In this document: positions 1 through 7,859 of the stretch, one piece after another
Position numbering within the stretch: position 1 is the first letter of the stretch
Layout of the letters: every line of letters starts with the position of its first letter
Source of the DNA: Salana multivorans
GTDB taxonomy: Bacteria; Actinomycetota; Actinomycetes; Actinomycetales; Beutenbergiaceae
Length of the DNA stretch: 64,000 nt
Assembly: GCF_003751805.1 (NCBI RefSeq)
Contig: NZ_RKHQ01000001.1
Coordinates: 930,001-994,000 of the forward strand
Direction: 5' to 3'
Program-made: the position numbers and the translations under genes
Notes under the pieces: generated by a model
What the model was told of the DNA's origin: nothing
Databases searched by the model: none
The model's input: the letters and a program-made list of their open reading frames with translations, nothing else

Positions 1-677
1 ATCTCCTCGCAGCTCGCGTCGAAGGCCACCGACAGGCCGGCCAGCACGCGGTCGCCGGGCCCCAGCGGGTCGTCGGCGAGGAACAGGTCGGCCTCGGCGT
101 CGACGAACGCCGCGGCGCTGCGGTGGGAGACCGCGACGCCCTTGGGCGTGCCCGTCGAGCCCGACGTGAAGATGATCCACGCGTCGTCCTGCGGCCGCGG
201 CTCGTTCGTTGACGTGTCGTCGGCGGCACCGATCGCGTCGGCGACCGGGGCGTAGCCGTCCGGGCCGACGACGCCGACGACCCGCGCCTCGCCGAGGACG
301 AGGGCTGCGCGCTCCTCGGGGTCGTCGGCATCGACCGGAACGTAGGCAGCTCCCGCGGCGAGCACCGCGAGGATCCCGAGGTACAGCTCCCGCGCGCCCG
401 AGGGGACGCGGACCCCGACGCGGTCGCCGCGGCGGACGCCGGCCGCGGCGAGCGACGCCGCCTCGCGCTCGACGGCCGCGAGCAGCTCGGCGTAGGTGAG
501 CACGGGTGACTCGTCGTCGCCATCCGCCGCGAGGTCCGGCCTCCCCGCGAGCGACGGCGCATCGAGCGCCGGTGCGTCCGGGTGACGTGCCACGCTCGCG
601 CGCAGCACGTCGAGCAGGGTGCGCGGCGCGGCGGCTCCGGCGGTCGCGTCGAGGACACCGGGTGCGCGACCAGGCAC
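1..677 (-). CDS. Pls/PosA-type NRPS-like adenylation enzyme, N-terminal part
   Basis: The minus strand encodes the first 225 or so residues of an amino-acid adenylating enzyme that runs off the left edge. The AMP-binding signature FTSGSTGTPKGVAVSHR is intact (about residues 170-186), preceded by the usual fold elements (LTYAELL, GVRRGDRVGV, LAAGAAYVPVDADDP). The stretch LAGLSVAFDASCEE matches what I know of the Pls/PosA family, single-module synthetases with an adenylation domain, a carrier domain and a C-terminal membrane region; those later domains lie outside the window, so that assignment is inference. The GTG start at 677 is chosen because GGAGAGAGG lies about 9 bases upstream. An ordinary NRPS or acyl-CoA ligase is the alternative. 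Confidence 0.75.
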   Translation of the reverse strand, partial: MPGRAPGVLDATAGAAAPRTLLDVLRASVARHPDAPALDAPSLAGRPDLAADGDDESPVLTYAELLAAVEREAASLAAAGVRRGDRVGVRVPSGARELYLGILAVLAAGAAYVPVDADDPEERAALVLGEARVVGVVGPDGYAPVADAIGAADDTSTNEPRPQDDAWIIFTSGSTGTPKGVAVSHRSAAAFVDAEADLFLADDPLGPGDRVLAGLSVAFDASCEE

Positions 678-820
678 GGGTGCCCCTCTCTCCTCGGTCG
701 GTCCAGCGGCCCGACGCGGGCGACGAGCGCCCGGTGATCCTCGCTCCGCATTCTGCCCGAGCGAGGTGAACGGGACCTGAACGAGGCGTCGGGAGCCCGC
801 GCGGCGGTACGCTCCCGGGC

Positions 821-1864
821 ATGACGGATGCGCAGCGCGCCACGGCCGACTGGCACCCCGACGTGCTCGGCGGCGAGGTCGCCGCGCGCTCGATCCCCCT
901 CACCCCGGACCGCGCGGCGGCGGAGAGCCCGGGCGCCGCGCCGTTGACCGCGACGCTCGTCCGGATGGCCCCGCCGCGCCATCGCCGGGCGTACCTCTAC
1001 CTCCACGGGTTCTCGGACTACTTCTTCCAGACCGACTGGGCGAGGAGGCTGGGCGAGCGGACGCGCGGCGACTTCTACGCGATCGACCTGCGCCGCTACG
1101 GGCGCTCGCTCGGCCCCGACCAGCTCGCCGGCGACGTGCGCGACCTGGCCGAGTACGACGAGGAGCTGCTCGCCGCGATCGACCTCGTGCGCGCCGACGG
1201 CCACGACCAGGTCCTCCTCGTCGCCCACTCCACCGGCGGCCTCATCGCGCCGCTGTTCCTCTCCCGGCACCGCCGGGCGGTCGACGGTCTCGTCCTCAAC
1301 TCCCCGTGGTTCGACATCAACGACTCCGGTCTCATGCGCCTGGTGTCCGGTCCGCTCGCCCGCGCCCACGCGCTGCGCGACCCGCGACGGATCGTGAGCG
1401 AGCTCGGCCCGGGCTACACCGAGACGATCCACGCGAGCCGCGGCGGGGAGTTCGACTTCGACCTGGCCTGGAAGCCGTTCGAGGGGTTCCCCGTGCGCGC
1501 GGGCTGGCTCGCCGCGATCCGTCGCGGCCAGCACCAGCTCGCCCGCGGGCTGCACCTCGGCCTGCCGATCCTCATGTGCACGTCCAGCCGCAGCGGGGGC
1601 ACGAACGGGCGCGCGCCGCGGCCCGGCGACCACGACGCCAGCGACACGGTGCTCGACGTCCGGCACATGTGGCGCGCCGTGCCGACCCTCGGGCGCGACG
1701 TCGTGCTGCGGACCGTCCCGGGCGGACGCCACGACCTCGCGCTGTCGGCCGGGCCGGCCCGCGACGACTACCTCCACGCCGTCGTCGACTGGGTCGAGCA
1801 GCGGTTCGGCATCGAGGACGACGACGGCCCGGCCGACGACCCCGAGGAGCGTCGTGCCCGATAG
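821..1864 (+). CDS. alpha/beta hydrolase (serine lipase/S33-like)
   Basis: A 347-residue cytoplasmic alpha/beta hydrolase of the Hydrolase_4 type. The oxyanion segment YLYLHGFSDYFF, the nucleophile elbow AHSTGG (catalytic Ser) and a late GGRHDLAL carrying the probable catalytic His are visible. Length suits monoacylglycerol-lipase-like or lysophospholipase-like members. The substrate cannot be told from sequence. Its last 11 bases overlap the start of the following membrane-protein gene, so the two are probably translationally coupled and may act on the same membrane lipid. Confidence 0.8.
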   Translation: MTDAQRATADWHPDVLGGEVAARSIPLTPDRAAAESPGAAPLTATLVRMAPPRHRRAYLYLHGFSDYFFQTDWARRLGERTRGDFYAIDLRRYGRSLGPDQLAGDVRDLAEYDEELLAAIDLVRADGHDQVLLVAHSTGGLIAPLFLSRHRRAVDGLVLNSPWFDINDSGLMRLVSGPLARAHALRDPRRIVSELGPGYTETIHASRGGEFDFDLAWKPFEGFPVRAGWLAAIRRGQHQLARGLHLGLPILMCTSSRSGGTNGRAPRPGDHDASDTVLDVRHMWRAVPTLGRDVVLRTVPGGRHDLALSAGPARDDYLHAVVDWVEQRFGIEDDDGPADDPEERRAR

Positions 1865-3293
1865 CCCACCCGGCTCGTCGGCGCCGTGGCGGGCGGTCGC
1901 GGCCGAGCTGCGGGCCCTCGTCGTCCTGCTCGGCCGGATCCTGCTGCGCCACGGACTGCCGCTGCTCGGGATCGGCGCGCTCGGGCTCACGGCCTCGTTC
2001 TGGATGCAGCAGCTCGCAGTGGTCGTCTCCCGCGCCGACGCGCTGCTCGGGCTGCTCGTCTTCGCGCTCGTCCCGGCGATCAGCTTCGGCACGGTCGCGT
2101 GGATGATGCTCCACCTCGGCCGGCCCGCCCCGTCGCTCGACCACACCCGCGGCCGGATCGCCGTGCTGGGCAGCGCCCTGCTGGTCTACCTGCTCATCTA
2201 CGAGCAGTCCGGGCAGCTCCGCGAGGAGCGGCGCAGCTACCTCTGGGAGACGGTCTACGAGGCGATCTGGTCGGGCGACACCGACGCGACGAGCCGCATC
2301 CCCGACCTGCTGTCCGTCCCGACGCTCACCGTCGTCGCCGTGGCCTTCGGCCTGCGGATGCTCGGCTCGCGCCTCGTCCAGCGGCTCGAGGAGCGGCCCG
2401 GCACGAGCCGCGGGCTCGTCACCCTCCTGCGCCTGCTCGTCGGCTACGCCGAGATCGTGTGGATCGTGCTCGCCGTCCTGTCCCTGTTCAACGCGTGGGA
2501 CAACCTCGCCACGTGGTGGGACAGCCGCGTCGTCGTCCACGCGGTGACGCAGTGGTGGGCCGGCCTCGCCCTGCCCGACCTCCCGGCGCTCGTCGGGAGC
2601 ATCGCGAGCGTCGTCGGGACGCTCGTCGCCGCGCTGACCCGGGGCGTCCTCGTGCCGCTCGTGTGGCTCGTGCTCGCCTCGCTGCTCTACGGGGTCCGGT
2701 TCGGCGACGTCACGGCCGTCCCGACCTACCTGGCTCGCCTCACCGCGAGCGCCGGGAACCGGCTGGGCGGCGTCGGGCGCCGGGTGCTGCGCCGCGACGT
2801 CGCCGTCGACCCGGCGGCGCTCGAACGGTCCTGGCGCCGGCTCACCGAGCCCGAGGGACGCTGGGACGCGCTCGGCGGGGCGCTCGGTCTCGTGCTCGCG
2901 CGGGGGCCGGTGGCCGTGCTCGTCTACTGCGTCGTCTTCCTCGCGCTGTCCCAGGTCGACCTCCTGCTCTGGGAGCTGGTCGGCCTCGCCTTCGCGAACC
3001 GGCCGATGAGCGAGTGGGCGCTCATCGTGCCGACCGCCGGGGCGCTCGCGACGCTGCTGCCCATGGTCCTGGCCGTTGCGACGGCGGCGGCCGGCGCCGA
3101 CCTCGCGCTGCGGAACGCCGGCCTCTCCTCGCCGCTGCGTCGGGGCATCAGCCACGGCACGGACGGGGCGGGGACGACGGCGACGGGGGGCGCGGCAGGG
3201 GGGTCACTCGACCCGACCGGTGCCGACGCGCCCGGCATCGGCGCGACGAGTGCCGTCGGCGCGGCTCAGCCGTCGACGGGGAACGACCAGTAG
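1854..3293 (+). CDS. polytopic membrane protein of unknown function
   Basis: A 479-residue integral membrane protein with roughly eight to ten hydrophobic segments, for example near residues 23-45, 60-83, 100-117, 193-217, 245-275 and 340-420. The C-terminal 50 residues are Gly/Ala/Thr-rich and low complexity. No transporter or enzyme signature was recognised. GTG at 1854 is the start and lies inside the 3' end of the hydrolase gene, implying co-translation. Its 3' end overlaps by 28 bases the stop of the convergent gene ending at 3266. Confidence 0.75.
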   Translation: MPDSPPGSSAPWRAVAAELRALVVLLGRILLRHGLPLLGIGALGLTASFWMQQLAVVVSRADALLGLLVFALVPAISFGTVAWMMLHLGRPAPSLDHTRGRIAVLGSALLVYLLIYEQSGQLREERRSYLWETVYEAIWSGDTDATSRIPDLLSVPTLTVVAVAFGLRMLGSRLVQRLEERPGTSRGLVTLLRLLVGYAEIVWIVLAVLSLFNAWDNLATWWDSRVVVHAVTQWWAGLALPDLPALVGSIASVVGTLVAALTRGVLVPLVWLVLASLLYGVRFGDVTAVPTYLARLTASAGNRLGGVGRRVLRRDVAVDPAALERSWRRLTEPEGRWDALGGALGLVLARGPVAVLVYCVVFLALSQVDLLLWELVGLAFANRPMSEWALIVPTAGALATLLPMVLAVATAAAGADLALRNAGLSSPLRRGISHGTDGAGTTATGGAAGGSLDPTGADAPGIGATSAVGAAQPSTGNDQ

Positions 3294-3919
3294 GGCGTCT
3301 TCGGCGAGGGCACGAGGCGCACGCGCACCGGCTCCACGCCGTCGGGCAGCAGCACCATGTTCTGGTACCGACCCGTCTCGTCCGGCACGGAGTCGAGCCA
3401 CCCGTCCGGCGGGGAGCCGCTCGTGAACGCCGAGGGCCGGGAGTAGGTCTTCCCGTCGGACGCCACGACGGAGAAGGAGAGCCACGGCGAGGTCAGGCCG
3501 CCGTACCGGTCGGTGAGGTCGCTCGCTCCGTCGTCGGCATCGTCGGTGCCGTCGGTGCTGTCGGCGTCGGTGCCGTCGTCCTGAGCGGCGGCCGCGACGG
3601 TCACGTCGAGGTCCGCGAGCCAGAGCTGCCAGCCCGGCGGGGCGTCGACGGTCTCGTAGGCGAGGACGAGCTGCTGGCTCGGCTCGATCCGGACGAGCGA
3701 GATGGTGTACGCGCCGATGGTCACGGCGCCGTCGGCGTCCGGCGTCGCCGCGATCCGCGGCTCCGCGTCCCACCACCAGTCGCGGCCCGTCTCCCAGCCG
3801 ACGCTCACGGCGAGCGCGAGCACCGCGAGGACGGATGCGGCCCCCACCGCGACGGCGCGGCCGCGACGAGGACGGACCCGGCCCTCCTCCCGACGGGGCT
3901 CGTCGCGCGGCTCAGGCAT
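3266..3919 (-). CDS. membrane-anchored hypothetical protein, third gene of operon
   Basis: A 217-residue protein: short basic cytoplasmic N-terminus, one membrane anchor (about residues 23-42), then an extracytoplasmic domain interrupted by an Asp/Thr-rich linker near residues 112-136. The end LPDGVEPVRVRLVP resembles Ig-like extracellular domains but no family was recognised. The ATG at 3919 overlaps the stop of the preceding gene by 8 bases, so the three genes between 5218 and 3266 form a tight operon. All three share the plan of one anchor plus one beta-rich outer domain and may form a complex; that is inference. Confidence 0.7.
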   Translation of the reverse strand: MPEPRDEPRREEGRVRPRRGRAVAVGAASVLAVLALAVSVGWETGRDWWWDAEPRIAATPDADGAVTIGAYTISLVRIEPSQQLVLAYETVDAPPGWQLWLADLDVTVAAAAQDDGTDADSTDGTDDADDGASDLTDRYGGLTSPWLSFSVVASDGKTYSRPSAFTSGSPPDGWLDSVPDETGRYQNMVLLPDGVEPVRVRLVPSPKTPYWSFPVDG

Positions 3920-4598
3920 CGTTCTCGACCCAGACCGAGTGCATGAGCTCGAGCGGGGCGTCGAGGTGCTGCACCTCGTCGGCTCGGACGTCGATGACGC
4001 CGGTCCGGTAGGGCACCCCCTGCACGGGGGAGCGCGGCGAGACGAGCACCTCACCCGCCCCCATGGTGCCGGGGGCGACCTCGATGACGACGTCGCTCAC
4101 CAGCCACTGGCCGGGCTGCGCCTCGTCGTCACCCGCGCCGATCCGGGTGTCGACGGCGAACGTGCGGCCCTGGTCGTCGCGCCACTGGATCGTCCCGAAC
4201 CGCGCCGGCCCGGTCGCCCCCTGGTAGGCGAGCCGCACGACGAGCCAGGAGCCCGCCGTGTCGTAGGTCGTGGGGTCGCCCCAGCGGCTCGGCTCGACGA
4301 CGGCGTCGACCTGCCGGACGGAGTCGACCGCGACGAGCACGCCGCCGACCTCGAGGACGTCCCCGATGCCGCCGTGGACGGGCCTGGTTCCGTGGTCGGC
4401 CGGACGCTGGTCGAGCAGCCAGCCCAGCCCGGTCGTCAGGAGCAGCAGGAGCACGACGGTCAGCCGGGTGGCGAGGCCGGCGCGCCGCGGCGCCTCCGGG
4501 ACGTCGACGTCGGGGGCCTCGGCGGCCGCGGCGGCGTCGGCGGCGTCGGCGGCGGCGGCCGTCGGGGACGGGGTGCCCGCGAGAGAAGCGTCCGTCAT
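3912..4598 (-). CDS. membrane-anchored hypothetical protein, second gene of operon
   Basis: A 228-residue protein with an Ala/Asp-rich cytoplasmic tail, one transmembrane anchor (about residues 44-61, TRLTVVLLLLLTTGLGWLL) and an outer domain of about 165 residues with alternating hydrophobic strands (GSWLVVRLAYQG, QWLVSDVVIEVAPG). The fold hints at a DUF4352-like immunoglobulin-type domain, but I cannot confirm it. The start ATG at 4598 shares one base with the TGA of the upstream gene, indicating coupling. Confidence 0.7.
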   Translation of the reverse strand: MTDASLAGTPSPTAAAADAADAAAAAEAPDVDVPEAPRRAGLATRLTVVLLLLLTTGLGWLLDQRPADHGTRPVHGGIGDVLEVGGVLVAVDSVRQVDAVVEPSRWGDPTTYDTAGSWLVVRLAYQGATGPARFGTIQWRDDQGRTFAVDTRIGAGDDEAQPGQWLVSDVVIEVAPGTMGAGEVLVSPRSPVQGVPYRTGVIDVRADEVQHLDAPLELMHSVWVENDA

Positions 4599-5218
4599 CA
4601 CGCGTTCCTCTCGGCCAGCGCCGCCACGTAGGCGGCGAACGCCGACTGGTCGCGCGGAACGGCGACGACGGCGATCGGGTCGCGCTCCCACCACCCCAGC
4701 TCGCCCGAGAGCGAGTGGGCCGCGTGCTCGTAGGCGGTCGGCAGGAGCTCCAGGTCGTCGTCGCCGAGCGCCTCCAGCTCCGCCGGATCGGCGACGGGCA
4801 GCGTGAGGATGACCTCCTCGGTCACCCCCGGCGTGAGCGAGGAGAACCGGGAGAGGCCCTCGACCCGGACGGCGCTGAGCCAGCCGTCCTCGGCCACGTC
4901 GGCCAGGTGCACCAGGTGCGTCGGGAGGTTCATCGACTCGGTCGCCGTCGTCGTGACGGTCGCGCGGATCGCGAGGGTCGCCACGACGCGCGGCTCCTCG
5001 CCCCGGTAGTCCTCGAGCGGGACGACGCCCCACGAGTGCAGGCTGAGCCGGACCGGCCCGAGGTCGATGCCCTCGCCGGCCGCCACCTCGGGCAGGTCGC
5101 GCTCGCGAGCGCCCTCCGCCTCGGCCCAGCCGCCGGCCAGGCCGATCGCGACGATCACCGCGAGGAGCACGCCGACGACCGCGGCCAGCGGCCACACGTA
5201 TCGGGAGCTCCGGAGCAC
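4598..5218 (-). CDS. membrane-anchored hypothetical protein, first gene of operon
   Basis: A 206-residue protein with a basic N-terminus, one anchor (about residues 8-28) and an outer beta-rich domain. It contains LPTHLVHLADVAEDGW and ends in a helix rich in Ala. The GTG at 5218 is preferred because the membrane anchor then begins a few residues in, as in the two downstream genes; the in-frame extension to 5317 has an Arg/Pro-rich translation typical of non-coding DNA. It is the first gene of a three-gene operon of similar architecture. Function unknown. Confidence 0.65.
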   Translation of the reverse strand: MLRSSRYVWPLAAVVGVLLAVIVAIGLAGGWAEAEGARERDLPEVAAGEGIDLGPVRLSLHSWGVVPLEDYRGEEPRVVATLAIRATVTTTATESMNLPTHLVHLADVAEDGWLSAVRVEGLSRFSSLTPGVTEEVILTLPVADPAELEALGDDDLELLPTAYEHAAHSLSGELGWWERDPIAVVAVPRDQSAFAAYVAALAERNA

Positions 5219-5344
5219 GACGTCAGCGTAGTTGCCGCGCCCGCGGGCCGCGGCTCGGCAGCGTCTCGGCCATCGCGGAACCGGGGCGGCGAGCGGCGCA
5301 CGGAGGCGACTAGGCACGCTCGCGCGGTGCTAGAGTCTTTCCTA

Positions 5345-5380
5345 GCTGGCCCGTCGACCGCCCCCTGCCGACGGGCCAGC
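5345..5380. terminator. strong hairpin with U-tract
   Basis: GCTGGCCCGTCG pairs perfectly with CGACGGGCCAGC (12 bp, 12-nt C-rich loop), followed on the plus strand by CCTTTTC. It lies between the EF-G-like gene (ending at 5385 on the minus strand) and the next minus-strand operon. The U-tract is on the plus-strand side, where no gene is being read; see findings. Confidence 0.7.
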
Positions 5381-5384
5381 CTTT

Positions 5385-7532
5385 TCATGCCCCGACGCGC
5401 GCCGCGCGAGGGCCCGAGCGCTCAGCGCGCACCTCCTCGTAGCCGTCCGGCACGTGCTCCATCGAGCCCAGGCCGTGCGTCAGCGCCCGCAGGTCCATCA
5501 GGTACCGCTCGACCTCGCCGGCCGGCACCCGAGCCGTCACGATCGCCTCCGTCGAGTCCTCGCTCATCGAGGTCCCGGTCACCTGCCCGCGCCGCGTCGC
5601 AAGGTCGCCGAGCACGTCGCCCTGCGCGTCCATCGGGACGCGGACGGTGAGTGCGACCATCGGCTCGAGCAGCACCGTCCCCGCCGCCTCCAGCGCCGCG
5701 CGGACCCCGAGCGACCCGGCCGTGCGGAACGCCATCTCCGAGGAGTCGACGGCGTGCGCCTTGCCGTCCGTCAGCTCGACGCGCAAGTCGACCACCCGGT
5801 GCCCGCGCGGGCCGCCGTGCCCCATCGCGTCCCGGACGCCGCGCTCGACGGCGGGGATGAACTGCCGCGGCACGGCGCCGCCGACGACCGAGTCGACGAA
5901 CTCGAGGCCGCTGCCGCGCGGGAGCGGGGAGACCGTGAGCTGGACGAGGGCGAACTGCCCGTGCCCGCCGGACTGCTTCTTCAGCCGGCCCTCCGCCGTC
6001 GTCGCCCGCGCGATCGTCTCGCCGTACGCGACGGCGACGGGCTCGGTGGTCACGACGACGCCGAGCAGCCGCGCCATGCGCTCGACCGCGACGGCGACGT
6101 GCTGGTCGCCCAGCCCGCGCAGGACGGTCTGCGAGCCCACCTGCTCGACCACGAGCGACGGGTCGGCCAGGACGAGCCGCGCGAGCGCGCCCGGCAGCTT
6201 CTCCTCGTCGGAGCTGCGCTCGGCCACGAGCGCGACGCCGTAGCCGGGCGTCCGCGGCCGCGGCAGCAGGGGGCGGACGTGCGCGCGGGCCAGCGGCGAC
6301 GTTGCGGGCAGGAGGAGCGATCCGGTCGGCGAGCCCGAGAGCTTCGCGACGCCGACGACCTGCCCCGCGACGGCACCCTCCGCCGGCAGGTGCTCGGCGC
6401 CGAGCAGCCGGAACGGCAGGTGGACGCGCTCGGCGGACCCCGTCGTGGCGTTGACGAGCTGGACGGCACCGTCGAGCCGGCCGGAGAGCACCTTGAGGTA
6501 GGAGATCTGCCCGACGTACGGGTCGGTCAGCGTGCGGAACACCTGGAGGACGACGTCGCCGTCCGGGTCGGCCTCGACGGTCTCGACCACGGCGCCGCCC
6601 TCGTCGACGTCACCCGACCCGACGACGACGCGGGCCGGTCGCGTCGCGGGACTCGGCCCGAGCTCGCAGAGGAAGTCGAGCACCTCCTCGACGCCGACGC
6701 CGGTGACGCCGGAGGCGATGAGGACGGGGACGGCGCGGCGCGCGAGGATCTCGGCGCGCAGCGTGGTCCGCAGCTCGGCCGTCGTCGGCTCGTCGCCGTC
6801 GAGGTAGCGCTCGAGCTGCGCGTCGTCGTGGCTGACGATCTCCTCGGCCAGCTCCTCGTGCGCGCTCGCCTCCTCGTCCGCGACGTCGGCGGGCATCGGC
6901 TCGGTGTGCGGGCCGTCGGCGTCGTACACCCAGGCGGTGTTGGCGAGGACGTCGGCGACGCCGTGGAACGCCTCCTCCTCGCCGAGCGGGAGCTCGAGCG
7001 GCAGCACGGCGACACCGTCGCCGGCGAGCGAGCGCAGCTCCTCGACGCACCGGTGGAAGCTCGCGCGGTGCTTGTGCTCCTTCGTCACCACCGCGACGAC
7101 GGGCAGGTCGAGCTCGGCCGCGCGTCGCCACGTCGCGATCGTGCCGGGCTGGACGCCGTCGACGGCGCTCACCGTGAGGAGCAGCACGTCGGCGACCGCG
7201 AGCGCGGCGTCGAGGGAGCCGGCGAAGTCGGGGCTGCCGGGGGTGTCCAGCAGCGTGAGGTGGGTCTGCTCGCCGCCCGGCGGGGTCCACTCGAGGTCCG
7301 CGACCGCGAGCGTCAGCGTGACGCCGCGCGCGATCTCCTCGGGGTCGTGGTCGCACACCGTCGTGCCGTCCTCGACGCGGCCGGCGCGCGTGCGCGTCCC
7401 CGCCGCCACGAGCATGGCCTCGACGAGGGTGGTGCCTCCGCTACCGCTGTGTCCCGCGACCGCGACGTTGCGGATCGAGGCCGGGTCGAGATTTCTGACG
7501 GGCATCGACGCGCCGTCCCGTGCACCGTTCAT
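5385..7532 (-). CDS. EF-G2-like translation-factor paralogue with degenerate GTPase motifs
   Basis: A 715-residue protein collinear with elongation factor G: N-terminal G domain, domain II (about 310-395), domains III-V with KKQSGGHGQFALV, FVDSVVGGAVPRQFIPAVE and the closing LTHGLGSMEHVPDGYEEV. It matches the actinobacterial EF-G2/FusA2 group rather than canonical FusA. The G domain departs from consensus: the P-loop reads GHSGSGGTT (the usual Lys is Gly33), and the NKxD motif is TKEH (residues 150-153). Switch II is DTPGSPDF, without the His of DxPGH, which is usual in this subfamily. The start ATG at 7532 follows AACGGAGG by 5 bases. It probably binds ribosomes; whether it hydrolyses GTP is doubtful from these motifs. 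Confidence 0.88.
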   Translation of the reverse strand: MNGARDGASMPVRNLDPASIRNVAVAGHSGSGGTTLVEAMLVAAGTRTRAGRVEDGTTVCDHDPEEIARGVTLTLAVADLEWTPPGGEQTHLTLLDTPGSPDFAGSLDAALAVADVLLLTVSAVDGVQPGTIATWRRAAELDLPVVAVVTKEHKHRASFHRCVEELRSLAGDGVAVLPLELPLGEEEAFHGVADVLANTAWVYDADGPHTEPMPADVADEEASAHEELAEEIVSHDDAQLERYLDGDEPTTAELRTTLRAEILARRAVPVLIASGVTGVGVEEVLDFLCELGPSPATRPARVVVGSGDVDEGGAVVETVEADPDGDVVLQVFRTLTDPYVGQISYLKVLSGRLDGAVQLVNATTGSAERVHLPFRLLGAEHLPAEGAVAGQVVGVAKLSGSPTGSLLLPATSPLARAHVRPLLPRPRTPGYGVALVAERSSDEEKLPGALARLVLADPSLVVEQVGSQTVLRGLGDQHVAVAVERMARLLGVVVTTEPVAVAYGETIARATTAEGRLKKQSGGHGQFALVQLTVSPLPRGSGLEFVDSVVGGAVPRQFIPAVERGVRDAMGHGGPRGHRVVDLRVELTDGKAHAVDSSEMAFRTAGSLGVRAALEAAGTVLLEPMVALTVRVPMDAQGDVLGDLATRRGQVTGTSMSEDSTEAIVTARVPAGEVERYLMDLRALTHGLGSMEHVPDGYEEVRAERSGPRAARVGA

Positions 7533-7653
7533 GACGACCTCCGTTGGTCGGTCCCGGGCTCGGCACCCGAGGCTGGTGCCTCTCACCGTAGGAGCGCGGC
7601 GACCGGAGCGGGAGGGGACCTTGGGCCCGGGTTCGCGCCGACCGGCTCAGCCG

Positions 7654-7753
7654 GCGTCCACGGACGGTTGACGCGGGTCAGGCGACGGCGAGGACGGCCG
7701 CGTCCACCGTGGGTTGACGGACCGCTCACGGCGGCGTCCACGAGCCGTTGACG
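7654..7753. repeat. three copies of a 20-bp GCGTCCAC...GTTGACG repeat
   Basis: Copies at 7654-7673, 7700-7719 and 7734-7753 share GCGTCCAC, five or six variable bases and GTTGACG in direct orientation. They lie in the 327-base gap between the EF-G-like gene and the phosphate transporter. No gene lies in this gap. Confidence 0.7.
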
Positions 7754-7802
7754 ACGCGGCTGTACCGGCGCTGAGCAGGGACTTTGCGCCGAGAGTGAAA
7801 CT

Positions 7803-7824
7803 GTTCACGAAGTGTTCCCCCGGT
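7803..7824 (+). promoter_or_regulatory. candidate Pho box upstream of the phosphate transporter
   Basis: Two adjacent 11-base units, GTTCACGAAGT and GTTCCCCCGGT, match the direct-repeat layout of actinobacterial PhoP boxes (GTTCACC plus four bases). A weaker third unit (AGTCAACCGCC) follows. It lies 36 bases before the phosphate transporter start, so phosphate control of this gene is a reasonable inference. Confidence 0.55.
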
Positions 7825-7859
7825 AGTCAACCGCCCGGATCGCCTGTCACACTCGGACC

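Noticed and set aside
1572-3155. 527-residue minus-strand frame opposite the hydrolase/membrane genes
   Set aside because: Its Arg/Asp/Glu/Gln-rich translation is the typical antisense shadow of GC-rich genes; the plus-strand genes have clear motifs and membrane helices.
5454-7751. 765-residue plus-strand frame opposite the EF-G-like gene
   Set aside because: Same antisense shadow pattern; the minus strand encodes recognisable EF-G domains.
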